Positions 18,627 through 26,909 of a DNA stretch of 52,763 bases are shown piece by piece; position 1 is the stretch's first letter, and every line of letters starts with the position of its first letter. The stretch covers positions 1 through 52,763 of the forward strand of contig NZ_FNYH01000014.1 of NCBI RefSeq assembly GCF_900108915.1, given 5' to 3'. The notes below the pieces were generated by a model that ran no database searches, was not told the DNA's origin, and saw only the letters and a program-made list of their open reading frames with translations. The translations under genes and the position numbers were made by a program. The stretch comes from Allopseudospirillum japonicum. GTDB lineage: Bacteria; Pseudomonadota; Gammaproteobacteria; Pseudomonadales; Halomonadaceae.

Positions 18627-20618
18627 CTATTTTATTAAATCTTGACATAGCAAGGCACTAATTTCTGTAAACCAAGAAACTTTATCTTTTTTTATTTGTC
18701 TATAAATAAATTGCATGTTATTAAAGTTATAAGGTTTGGTGGTTTCCCTACTCACCTTAAGGTCAGGAACAAAAGTGTAAGTTTTAGTTCCAGAAGCAGC
18801 GGATAATATATGTACTGAAGTTTGAGGTGTGACTACAGCATCCATATTTACCATAATCGCCACAACATCTTCCAGATCTTCTTTCTGGTTAATGTTAGGT
18901 GGATCAATAATATCAATACCCAGCGCACGTATTTGTGCTAGTTCTTCTTGGCATTCATCATATTGTAAGTTAACAAAATAAAATTTTTCTTGTAAATCCC
19001 AAATCGGCTGTAAATCCTCAATGCGTGCATAGTACATTTTGCGGTGCTCTTTCATATTAGAGCTACGCCAGCTTATTCCTAGAATCGGTTTGTCTTGGTA
19101 GTTAGAAAAAAATGATGCCCACTGTTCAGCTTTAGATGGGTGAGGTTTTAAGTAAGGGGTAACACCTCTCTCAGTAAAGTGTGTGGCTTGATCACAAAAT
19201 TTATCTAAAAAACAGCCGCCTGTATAGAAGTGATGGCTCTGGCTACTTGGTATATCGCTTTGCTTAGCAGCTTTGTTACTATAGAAAAGACCATTAATGG
19301 TATTAATTGAGCTATCATTTTCTTCTAAGAAAGTGATTCCATCAAAAGAGCTAGAGAACAAAGGGATGAGTTTTTTACTTACCACAATACTCACTTCACT
19401 AAAGTTATTTTTTAGGTAGTTGAAATAACGGGCATAAAAAATTTCGTCGCCTATACCTTGCTGCCTAAAAACAATGATACTGTCTGTTTTTTCTATGGTT
19501 TCCCCGCGCCATAATCTAGCATTATCACCCAAGTATTTTTTAATGGTTTGGCTTTCTATAAAAACATTGGTTAATGCTTGCTCAAGATCGCCGCTATGCT
19601 GGATGCTAAGTGATTTTTTATAAAAGTGAGCAGCAGTATCTAATTCCATTAAGTTGTGATAGCAATAACCTACAGAGCTATAAATTAAGGGATGATCTAA
19701 TTTTAGGTATTTCTCTGAAAAATTTATGGCTTGCTCAAATCCTATATGGTCTGCAATAAATTTTATAATCGCAAGAATCACTTCTGGATGACCTGAAAAT
19801 TTTTCTTCTAAGGTGGCTATTAAGAGTTGTTGTTGCTTAGTTTCACCCTGTATTCCTAAGAATGAAAATAAGTTAAGGTAACTCTTGTAGCTATTAGGTG
19901 CATATTTAATGGAAAGATCTAAATTTTTCTTAGCTAGCTCTAGCTCTCCTTCTTCTATATAAATAGCAGCAAGATTTGTATAAGCATCCGCATTGAATTT
20001 ATCTAGTGTGATTACTTTTTGTAAGTAGTCTTTAGCTTGTTGTTTACGTTCTTGCTTCTCGTAAAGTACGGCTAAGGCGTTCAAAGCAGATAAATATTTC
20101 TCGTCTAGTTCAAGGCATTTTAAGAAATGAGCTTCAGCATCTGCAATTTTATTTTTTGCAAGTAATGCCATGCCTAAATTTAGGTTTGCGGGACAGGATT
20201 TAGGATTTACCTTAATAGCATTTTCTAATGCCTTAATAGCTTGATCATACTCATGAGTTTCACGATAAGCTAAGCCAAGATTAACCCAAACTTTATCATT
20301 TTTAGGGTCAAATAAAGACGCTTTTTTAAAAGTGTTAATTGCCGTTTTTTTGTCTCCTGTATCAAGTTGGGCTAAGCCTAAATACATAAGCAAACTAGCA
20401 TCTGTTCTACTATAGGTAACGGCTTTCTCTAGTAAAGGCAAGGCTTGTTGGCAGCAATCACCTTCTACGTAAAGCTTGCCTAGCGTTTTTAATGCTAGTA
20501 GATGCTCAGGTGCTAGGGTTAATATTTTCTTGCTTGTTTCTATGACTTTCCCCCAATTATTCTTCTTTTGGAAGTTAATAAGTCTTTCTTCTAGTTGCAA
20601 AATCTTTTGATTCTTCAT
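18627..20618 (-). CDS. TPR-repeat protein with C-terminal GT-B glycosyltransferase-like domain (flagellin glycosyltransferase candidate)
   Basis: A 663-residue protein. Residues ~1-350 are tandem 34-residue TPR units, for example A-L-P-L-L-E-K-A, N-L-G-L-A-Y-R-E-T, A-I-K-A-L-E-N-A-I-K-V-N-P and N-L-A-A-I-Y-I-E-E-G. Residues ~370-663 resemble a GT-B catalytic half: F-R-Q-Q-G-I-G-D-E-I-F-Y-A-R-Y near 380, L-G-I-S-W-R-S-S, and the donor-site-like V-V-T-P-Q-T-S-V-H-I-L-S-A-A-S-G. The build matches FlmG of Caulobacter, whose TPR part binds flagellin and whose GT part transfers pseudaminic acid. Two flagellin genes follow on the other strand and no Maf-type transferase is visible, so this is the best candidate for the transferase. 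Function is inferred from architecture and context. Confidence 0.75.
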   Translation of the reverse strand: MKNQKILQLEERLINFQKKNNWGKVIETSKKILTLAPEHLLALKTLGKLYVEGDCCQQALPLLEKAVTYSRTDASLLMYLGLAQLDTGDKKTAINTFKKASLFDPKNDKVWVNLGLAYRETHEYDQAIKALENAIKVNPKSCPANLNLGMALLAKNKIADAEAHFLKCLELDEKYLSALNALAVLYEKQERKQQAKDYLQKVITLDKFNADAYTNLAAIYIEEGELELAKKNLDLSIKYAPNSYKSYLNLFSFLGIQGETKQQQLLIATLEEKFSGHPEVILAIIKFIADHIGFEQAINFSEKYLKLDHPLIYSSVGYCYHNLMELDTAAHFYKKSLSIQHSGDLEQALTNVFIESQTIKKYLGDNARLWRGETIEKTDSIIVFRQQGIGDEIFYARYFNYLKNNFSEVSIVVSKKLIPLFSSSFDGITFLEENDSSINTINGLFYSNKAAKQSDIPSSQSHHFYTGGCFLDKFCDQATHFTERGVTPYLKPHPSKAEQWASFFSNYQDKPILGISWRSSNMKEHRKMYYARIEDLQPIWDLQEKFYFVNLQYDECQEELAQIRALGIDIIDPPNINQKEDLEDVVAIMVNMDAVVTPQTSVHILSAASGTKTYTFVPDLKVSRETTKPYNFNNMQFIYRQIKKDKVSWFTEISALLCQDLIK

Positions 20619-20633
20619 GCCAATAGCCCTATA

Positions 20634-21679
20634 TTATAATGCTGTTGATATCCATTTTTGCGCGTTGAAATCATTTAAACGGCTAGTATCAAGCCAATAT
20701 TTACGAAGAGGAAACAGGTTGATTTTTCTCCTTCACCCAACTTATTTGCAAATAAATTAGGCATATCTCAAAACTGGCCTTGAGGAGCCGCTTGTACTAA
20801 CTCAGGTTGTAGTGCATAAATACCTGCATTAACAAAAAATTTATATGCTGGTTTTTCTACAATGCTCTTAACATGATAACTATCAGCCTCAATTACACCG
20901 TAAGGTACTTGATATTCATATTCACGTACACCTAGAGTAGCAAGTCCTTGATGCTCTTCATGAAAGTCTAATAAGTTGCCAAAATCTATATTAGTGAGTA
21001 AATCCCCATTCATCATAATTAAGGGGGATGAAATTTCTTGATTAGGCAAAAGCCCTAAAACGCCGCCTGTACCTAGGGGTTTTTCCTCGTTGATATAGTC
21101 TATTTTTACTCCCCATTGGCTGCCATCACCAAAATAAGATTTTATCATTTCTGCTAAATAACATGCAGAAATATAAAAATGATTAAATCCTGAATTAATA
21201 AAATTTTCTAAGATGATTGCTAAAATAGGTTTGCCACCCACTTTTAATAAGGGTTTAGGGCAGTTTTCGGTTAAAGGACGTAGACGAGTTCCCAAACCAC
21301 CAGCCATTAAAAGGACACTGTTTTTGCGTGCCTCTGGATACAAGAGTTTTTCTAAAGTTTCTAATCGCAAAAGTTGGCCGCTTTCATCCACTACAGGCAA
21401 ATGCAGCAAGCTTTTTTGCTGCATTAGCTTGCGCATACGGGTAGCACTCCAAGTATTGAAGGCCACACTTGGATTTTTATGCATCACTTGGGTGATAGGG
21501 GTTTGTAGATCTAAAGATGCTAATAGCGCACGCCGGATATCACCATCGGTCACGGCTCCTAGTAAAGTGTTTTCTGAGTCCGTCACCAATAAGATACGTA
21601 AAGCACCCTTATCCATCATATGGATAGCCATCTTTAAGGGGGTTTGTGGGCTAATCACAATATCTTTCCAGTTTCTCAT
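20634..21679 (-). pseudogene. PtmE-like CBS-pair nucleotidyltransferase, broken near its 3' end
   Basis: From ATG 21679 the frame encodes two CBS motifs (residues ~1-115; A-V-T-D-G-D-I-R-R-A-L) and a sugar-phosphate nucleotidyltransferase (M-A-G-G-L-G-T-R-L-R-P-L-T near 124; M-N-G-D-L-L; N-A-G-I-Y-A-L). This is the PtmE type, which makes GDP-glucosamine for legionaminic acid. The frame stops at TGA 20768-20770, after residue 303. Beyond it the expected text continues: D-M-P-N-L-F, then, one base out of frame from about 20710, R-K-Y-W-L-D-T-S-R-L-N-D-F-N-A-Q-K-W, ending at TAA 20634-20636. So there are two lesions, a stop and a one-base deletion. The truncated 303-residue protein could still fold in part. 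It heads the operon that contains the TPR glycosyltransferase. Confidence 0.8.
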
Positions 21680-22061
21680 TTCAAGTTCCCACCTATAGGC
21701 GAAGTCAGCTTTTTAGTCGATGAGCATATTTTGCCAGCTTATCTTAAGAGTTTATCGACTCAAACAAGCCCCCCTTAACTTGTATCTCTTAAAGGGTTTC
21801 TAACGCAAGAAGTCTACAGCCCGACCACGCATTGTCTAGTAATAGCTCAGCTCACAAAAATGTATCTTGATGTTACTGTTTTTAACTTAAGAAATGAGCG
21901 GGCTACCCGCTATTTGAGCCATATGCATAGAAAAACAAGGTTTAGATGCATTTAAACAGTATATTTGGCTGAAAAAATCTAAAGAATGACATCTATTTTC
22001 CTAATGAATAAACCTGTACTTTTCTGTCGATCATGTTGCTGACATAAGGAAGAATCAGACC
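21680..22061. other. Divergent intergenic region between the glycosylation operon and flagellin 1
   Basis: 382 bp without a gene. It must hold promoters for both sides. The minus strand has a sigma-28-like pair (see 21752-21778). Toward flagellin 1 the only sigma-28-like match is TAAA at about 22010 with GTCGATCA two bases too close, so I do not call it. AAGGAAG shortly before ATG 22062 is the ribosome binding site. Confidence 0.6.
21752..21778 (-). promoter_or_regulatory. Possible sigma-28 (FliA) promoter for the glycosylation operon
   Basis: On the minus strand GTCGATAA (21759-21752) matches the sigma-28 -10 consensus GCCGATAA at seven of eight bases. Eleven bases upstream is TTAAGGGG, a weak -35. 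It points at the ptmE-like pseudogene 73 bp away. If real, glycosyltransferase and late flagellar genes would be co-regulated. Confidence 0.35.
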
Positions 22062-24299
22062 ATGCCTCAAATTATCAATACCAATATGGCGTCTTTGATG
22101 GCGCAAAGAAATCTAAATAAAGCGCAACAAGCTAATGAAACCGCATTACAGCGTCTTTCCTCTGGTTTACGTATTAATAGCGCAAAAGACGATGCCGCTG
22201 GTTTGGCGATTTCAACCCGTTTTGATGCACAAATTCGCGGTACCAATATGGGGATTCGCAATGCCAATGACGGTATCTCTTTAGCACAAACAGCGGAAGG
22301 TGCTTTGGGTGCCGTCAATGATAACTTGCAACGCATGCGTGAATTAGCTGTGCAAGCAGCGAACGGTACTTTAAATGATACGGACCGTGCTGCCTTGCAG
22401 CAAGAAGTGTCTGCTCTAGTTAGTGAAGTGGATCGTACGGTACGGGATACCAATTTTAATGGCACTCAGTTACTGGATGGCTCTTTTGGTGGTGTGAATT
22501 TCCAGATTGGTGCGAATGCAGGTCAGACGGTGGGTGTTAGCATTGGTAATATGAGTACGAATGTACTTGGTGCTGCAGATACGGCGGGTGTCAGTGCTTA
22601 CGGCAATAATTCGACCCTAGCAAAAGGTGATGTAGTAGTCAATGGGGCTGTGATTGGGCCTTCTTTTACTTCGGATGATAATGCCTCTTTTACGGACAAA
22701 GCTGCTTCAGCAATTGCTAAAGTGGCTGCATTTAATGCCCTAGCTGATAAAAGCGGTGTGATGGCTGAAGTCAATGTGAACCGTGTGGAAGGCTCACAAA
22801 TGACAGCAGCAGGTGCCGCTGCAAGTGCCGTGCTGGCAGTCAATGGGATTCAAATCACCGTCGGTGTGAGTGGTCAAGATCTTAATTCTGATCGTGAAGC
22901 TGTGGTGGCCGCAATTAATGCCAAATCTGATCTGACAGGTGTCACTGCGATCAACACGGGGGATGATGCGACAGGTGTGGTATTGGAAGCCAAAGATGGG
23001 CGTAATATCAGCTTAGGTCTTGCAACAACCGCAGGGGGCGGCGGTGCGATTAATTCAGCAGCATCCGCTGCAGCTGCCTTAGGCCTCAATACAAATATGT
23101 TGGTAGATACGGCTGCTAATATTGCGGATGCAAACAATTATGGCACTGCCCATACCCACGCTGGGGGATATACTTTACGCTCCGTTGATGGCCGTGATAT
23201 TGAGATCACCTCGGCCACCAACAATATTGATCATGCAGGCTTAGTAGAAGATACCTATGAAAAAGGGGTAGCTTCAGTTTCCAATACCCTCGCCAATAAA
23301 AGTGTAGGCAGCACGACTGGTTTAGCAGGTGCTTCTGCTGCCTTTGGTAATGTGAATAATCTACAAACGGGTGATTTAGTGATTAATCAAGTTGCTATCA
23401 CCTCAAGCCGTGCGACGGATGATACTGCTTCAATTGCTGGTAATGCTGGTAGTGCGATTGCTTTAGCCGCTGCGATTAATCGTTCTTCGGAGCAAACAGG
23501 GGTTACTGCAGAAGTGGATGAAAATTTGATCCTAGGCGGCGTGATGGATCTTTCAGCGAGTGATGCGCAATATGCAGGGGATTTTGATTTGAATGGTGTC
23601 AATATCCAGTTTTCAGTGACTGCAGATACAGGCACACGACGTCAGGAAATTGTTACTAAAATCAATCAAGTTAGTGCACAAACTGGGGTAACTGCGATTG
23701 ATACCGGTGAAGATAATAAAGGAATTCAACTTGTTGCAGCTGATGGACGCAATATTGTGCTTGATAATATTACTGCAAATAATGGGGGGATGACTTTAGG
23801 GGACTTACAAACTGCAACCGGGATTGGCTATACAGGCAATACCGCAGATACAGGTGTGATTCATAAAAGTACGGTGACTTTAACCGCAGCGCAAAATATA
23901 AGCATAGAAGCAGGTACTCAGGGTGCCGCTGGTTTAGCTCATGCTGGTTTTAAAGTAGGGACTTATGGTCAATCAGAAGGTGGCCAAGCGTTAAAAGATG
24001 TTGATATTTCCACCATTGCTGGGGCGAATCAAGCACTGGAAGCCATTGATAACGCTTTACATCGTGTTGCGGAAGTGCGTGGCGATCTGGGGGCTTTCCA
24101 AAACCGTATGGAATCGACGATTCGTACACAAGAAATTGCCTCAGAAAATTTGACGGCCTCTAACTCTCGTATCCGTGATGCAGACTTTGCTGCGGAAACT
24201 GCGGAACTGTCGCGCACCCAGGTACTCCAGCAGGCGGGTGTTTCTGTATTAGCCCAGGCAAACCAGCGCCCTCAGTCTGTATTGTCTTTATTAGGCTAA
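22062..24299 (+). CDS. Flagellin 1, unusually large (745 residues)
   Basis: Flagellar filament subunit. The N-terminal D0/D1 part (I-N-T-N-M-A-S, R-L-S-S-G-L-R-I-N-S-A-K-D-D-A-A-G-L-A-I) covers residues 1-~180 and the C-terminal D1/D0 part (R-D-L..., ending S-V-L-A-Q-A-N-Q-R-P-Q-S-V-L-S-L-L-G) about 645-745. Between them are ~460 extra residues made of two related modules, ~187-320 and ~435-570, each with flagellin-IN-like patterns: a G-D-x-V-I/V-N start, A-x-N/A-I-N, T-G-V-x-A-x-V/I, and D-G-R-N-I. Many bacterial flagellins are 270-500 residues, so this one should have a large outer domain. There is no cysteine. It is exported without a cleaved signal peptide. The alanine/threonine/serine-rich centre offers many possible O-glycosylation sites. 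Confidence 0.93.
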   Translation: MPQIINTNMASLMAQRNLNKAQQANETALQRLSSGLRINSAKDDAAGLAISTRFDAQIRGTNMGIRNANDGISLAQTAEGALGAVNDNLQRMRELAVQAANGTLNDTDRAALQQEVSALVSEVDRTVRDTNFNGTQLLDGSFGGVNFQIGANAGQTVGVSIGNMSTNVLGAADTAGVSAYGNNSTLAKGDVVVNGAVIGPSFTSDDNASFTDKAASAIAKVAAFNALADKSGVMAEVNVNRVEGSQMTAAGAAASAVLAVNGIQITVGVSGQDLNSDREAVVAAINAKSDLTGVTAINTGDDATGVVLEAKDGRNISLGLATTAGGGGAINSAASAAAALGLNTNMLVDTAANIADANNYGTAHTHAGGYTLRSVDGRDIEITSATNNIDHAGLVEDTYEKGVASVSNTLANKSVGSTTGLAGASAAFGNVNNLQTGDLVINQVAITSSRATDDTASIAGNAGSAIALAAAINRSSEQTGVTAEVDENLILGGVMDLSASDAQYAGDFDLNGVNIQFSVTADTGTRRQEIVTKINQVSAQTGVTAIDTGEDNKGIQLVAADGRNIVLDNITANNGGMTLGDLQTATGIGYTGNTADTGVIHKSTVTLTAAQNISIEAGTQGAAGLAHAGFKVGTYGQSEGGQALKDVDISTIAGANQALEAIDNALHRVAEVRGDLGAFQNRMESTIRTQEIASENLTASNSRIRDADFAAETAELSRTQVLQQAGVSVLAQANQRPQSVLSLLG

Positions 24300-24369
24300 G
24301 GCTGGTTGGTATTTCACTAGGAATCGCTTGGATGGCCTGTGAGCCTTATTCTTGAAGTAGCAGGCCAGC

Positions 24370-24402
24370 CTTTCCTTGTGTGCTTTTGGGGACCAAGGAA
24401 AG
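24370..24402 (+). terminator. Inverted repeat downstream of flagellin 1
   Basis: A 9-bp perfect stem ctttccttg/caaggaaag with a 15-base loop lies 70 bp after flagellin 1. A weaker arm pair ggcctg (24334) and caggcc (24361) precedes it. There is no T-run, so it may stabilise the transcript end rather than terminate intrinsically. Confidence 0.4.
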
Positions 24403-24499
24403 CAAGCATAAAGGTGGATTTTGCAGTAAAGTTCGTTGGCTCTTCGCCGTTAACTCAAATACACCCAGTTTGATCTGGTGGCTATCTAACAAAGTTCGC

Positions 24500-24526
24500 T
24501 AAAGCTTGGTCACAAGACGCCGATAC
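24500..24526 (+). promoter_or_regulatory. Sigma-28 (FliA) promoter of flagellin 2
   Basis: TAAAGCTT at 24500-24507, an 11-base spacer, then GCCGATAC at 24519-24526. Consensus is TAAAGTTT-N11-GCCGATAA, so seven of eight bases match in each element at exact spacing. The start codon is 47 bp downstream, preceded by AGGAG. This is one of the clearest regulatory sites in the window. Confidence 0.9.
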
Positions 24527-24572
24527 TTCAGAGTGTGAGTGTCCCAGCAAAAATAACTTAGGAGTTATTCTC

Positions 24573-26792
24573 ATGGCTCAAGTCATTAATACCAATATGG
24601 CGTCCATCATGGCGCAGCGCAATCTGAACAATGCTCAGAAAGCCAACGAAACTGCCTTACAACGCCTCTCTTCTGGTATGCGTATTAACAGCGCCAAAGA
24701 TGATGCCGCGGGTCTAGCGATTTCTACTCGCTTTGATGCGCAAATTCGCGGTACTAACATGGGTATCCGTAACGCAAACGATGGTATTTCTTTAGCACAA
24801 ACTGCTGAAGGTGCCTTGGGTGCGGTAAATGATAACCTACAGCGTATGCGTGAGTTAGCGGTACAGGCAGCCAACGGTACTTTGAACGAAACTGACCGTG
24901 CAGCACTACAGCAAGAAGTTTCCTCCCTGGTCAGTGAAGTTGATCGTACGGTGCGTGACACCAACTTTAACGGTACCAAACTGCTTGACGGCTCTTTTGA
25001 TGGTGTGAACTTCCAGATCGGTGCCAACTCAGGCCAAACTGTGGGTGTCACCGTCGGTAATATGAGCACTAATGTACTGGGTGCTGCAGAAAGTGCAGGT
25101 GCCAGTGCTTATGGCAATAATGTAAGCCTTGCGAAAGGGGATGCCGTGGTTAACGGCGTGGTGATTGGCCCATCTTTCCGTGAAGATGACAAGGCTTCTT
25201 TTGCCGATAAAGCCAACTCAGCAATTGCCAAAGCGGCTGCCTTTAATCTGCATTCAGATGAAACAGGTGTAAGAGCAGAAGTTGATGTCAACCGTGTGGA
25301 AGGCGGTAATATGGCAAATCGCACTACGGCCACAGCTGCAAGTGCGGCCATTGCGATTAATGGTGTGACTGTCACTATTGGTATCGGTGGCCAAGACGCT
25401 GAAGCAGATCGTGAATCTGTCGTGGCAGCAATTAACGCTAAATCGGATCTAACCGGTGTAGTTGCGATTAATACAGGCGATGATGCTACCGGCGTAATAT
25501 TAGAAGCAGCGGATGGCCGTAATATTACTCTGGGTATTGCAACTGATGTGGGTACTATAAATTCAGGTGCGAGCGCAGCTACTGCTCTTGGCTTGAATCA
25601 AAATATGTTTGCAGGTGCAGCAGCCACTTTAGATAACTCAGCGTCTTACGCGACTGCCAATACCCATGTAGGTGGTTATACCCTGCGTTCTGTGGATGGC
25701 CGTGATATTGAGGTTAAATCTGCAACTAATAATATTGCCAACGCAGGCTTAGTTGAAGACACCTATGAAAAAGGCGTTTCTTCCGTTTCTAATACCCTTG
25801 CCAATAAAAGTGTAGGTGGTGCTAGCTTGCCCACCGCTTCTACTGCCTTTGGTACCTCTAACGACCTGCTAACGGGTGATTTGGTTATTAATAATACCTC
25901 CATTGCTGCGACCCGTGCGACCGACGATACAGCCTCTATCGCAGGCAATGCGGGCAGCGCGATTGCCTTAGCGGCGGCGATTAATCGCTCTAGTGAGCAA
26001 ACAGGCGTGACTGCAGAAGTCGATGAAAATGTTATGCTTGGCGGTACGATGAGCCTTGCTACCGCTGGTGCTACTGCTGCTGGTTCCTTTAGCTTAAATG
26101 GTGTGCAGATCCAGTTTTCGCAAACGAGCGATACTGGTGTACGTCGCCAGGATGTGGTGGCTCAAATTAACCAAGTCAGCGCACAAACCGGCGTTACAGC
26201 GATCGATACCGGCGAAGATAGCAAAGGCATCCAGTTAGTCGCTGCAGATGGTCGTAATATTGTACTTGATGCTACTGGTACTACCGACATGGCAGGTTTA
26301 CAGGCAGCTACAGGTATTGTGGGAAGTGCTACTGGCACCGATGTGGTTTCTATTACTAAAAGTACTGTGACCTTAAAAGCCGCCCAAGATATTACTGTGG
26401 AAGCTGGTACCAATGGTGCCGCTGGTTTGGCTAACTCTGCCTTTAAAGCTGGGACTTATGGCCAATCTGAAGGTGGTCAAGCACTGAAAGATATTGATAT
26501 CTCCACAGTGGCGGGTGCTAACAAAGCCCTTGAAGCCATCGATAATGCCATTAGTTCAGTCGCGCAAGTGCGTGGTGATCTGGGTGCTTTCCAAAACCGT
26601 ATGGAATCCACTATCCGTACTCAGGAAGTCTCTTCTGAGAACCTCACAGGTGCGAACTCTCGTATCCGTGATGCGGACTTTGCTTCTGAAACTGCGGAAC
26701 TGTCACGTACTCAGGTACTTCAGCAGGCCGGTGTTTCTGTGTTGGCGCAGGCAAACCAGCGTCCTCAGTCTGTACTATCTCTACTTGGGTAA
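24573..26792 (+). CDS. Flagellin 2, unusually large (739 residues)
   Basis: Paralogue of flagellin 1, alike over the whole length. The first ~180 residues differ at only a scattering of sites, and the C-terminal ~100 are nearly the same. The central part repeats the same two-module plan (~187-315 and ~430-565), with more differences between the paralogues there. It has its own sigma-28 promoter and a strong terminator at 26840-26867. It uses more of the codons typical of highly expressed genes (GGT, CTG, ACC, AAC) than flagellin 1, so it may be the major filament subunit; this is inference. No cysteines and no frame lesions. Confidence 0.93.
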   Translation: MAQVINTNMASIMAQRNLNNAQKANETALQRLSSGMRINSAKDDAAGLAISTRFDAQIRGTNMGIRNANDGISLAQTAEGALGAVNDNLQRMRELAVQAANGTLNETDRAALQQEVSSLVSEVDRTVRDTNFNGTKLLDGSFDGVNFQIGANSGQTVGVTVGNMSTNVLGAAESAGASAYGNNVSLAKGDAVVNGVVIGPSFREDDKASFADKANSAIAKAAAFNLHSDETGVRAEVDVNRVEGGNMANRTTATAASAAIAINGVTVTIGIGGQDAEADRESVVAAINAKSDLTGVVAINTGDDATGVILEAADGRNITLGIATDVGTINSGASAATALGLNQNMFAGAAATLDNSASYATANTHVGGYTLRSVDGRDIEVKSATNNIANAGLVEDTYEKGVSSVSNTLANKSVGGASLPTASTAFGTSNDLLTGDLVINNTSIAATRATDDTASIAGNAGSAIALAAAINRSSEQTGVTAEVDENVMLGGTMSLATAGATAAGSFSLNGVQIQFSQTSDTGVRRQDVVAQINQVSAQTGVTAIDTGEDSKGIQLVAADGRNIVLDATGTTDMAGLQAATGIVGSATGTDVVSITKSTVTLKAAQDITVEAGTNGAAGLANSAFKAGTYGQSEGGQALKDIDISTVAGANKALEAIDNAISSVAQVRGDLGAFQNRMESTIRTQEVSSENLTGANSRIRDADFASETAELSRTQVLQQAGVSVLAQANQRPQSVLSLLG

Positions 26793-26839
26793 TTAATCCC
26801 ATTGACTGGGTTGCTTGCAGCCCAGTTCTAAAAACACTA

Positions 26840-26867
26840 CCGGCTCCTTTAAGGGGCCGGTTTTTTT
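26840..26867 (+). terminator. Rho-independent terminator after flagellin 2
   Basis: Stem ccggctcc/ggggccgg with a short ttta loop, followed by seven T. A second hairpin (actgggttgc/gcagcccagt) precedes it at 26805-26826. It separates the flagellin transcript from the converging DUF1513 gene. Confidence 0.9.
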
Positions 26868-26909
26868 ATGTGTATGTAATTGCCACGCAGAGTTTTGTGA
26901 CGATCGGTA

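Noticed and set aside
17344-21679. Stop-codon recoding as an explanation for broken leg genes
   Set aside because: The in-frame stops are TAG, TAA and TGA in different genes, with a frameshift and a deletion as well. Ordinary decay fits better.
22010-22037. TAAA and GTCGATCA as a sigma-28 promoter of flagellin 1
   Set aside because: The spacing is two bases short, and no other -35 fits.
22067-26796. Long antisense frames within both flagellin genes
   Set aside because: They follow from the biased codons of the sense genes, have no ribosome binding sites and resemble no family.
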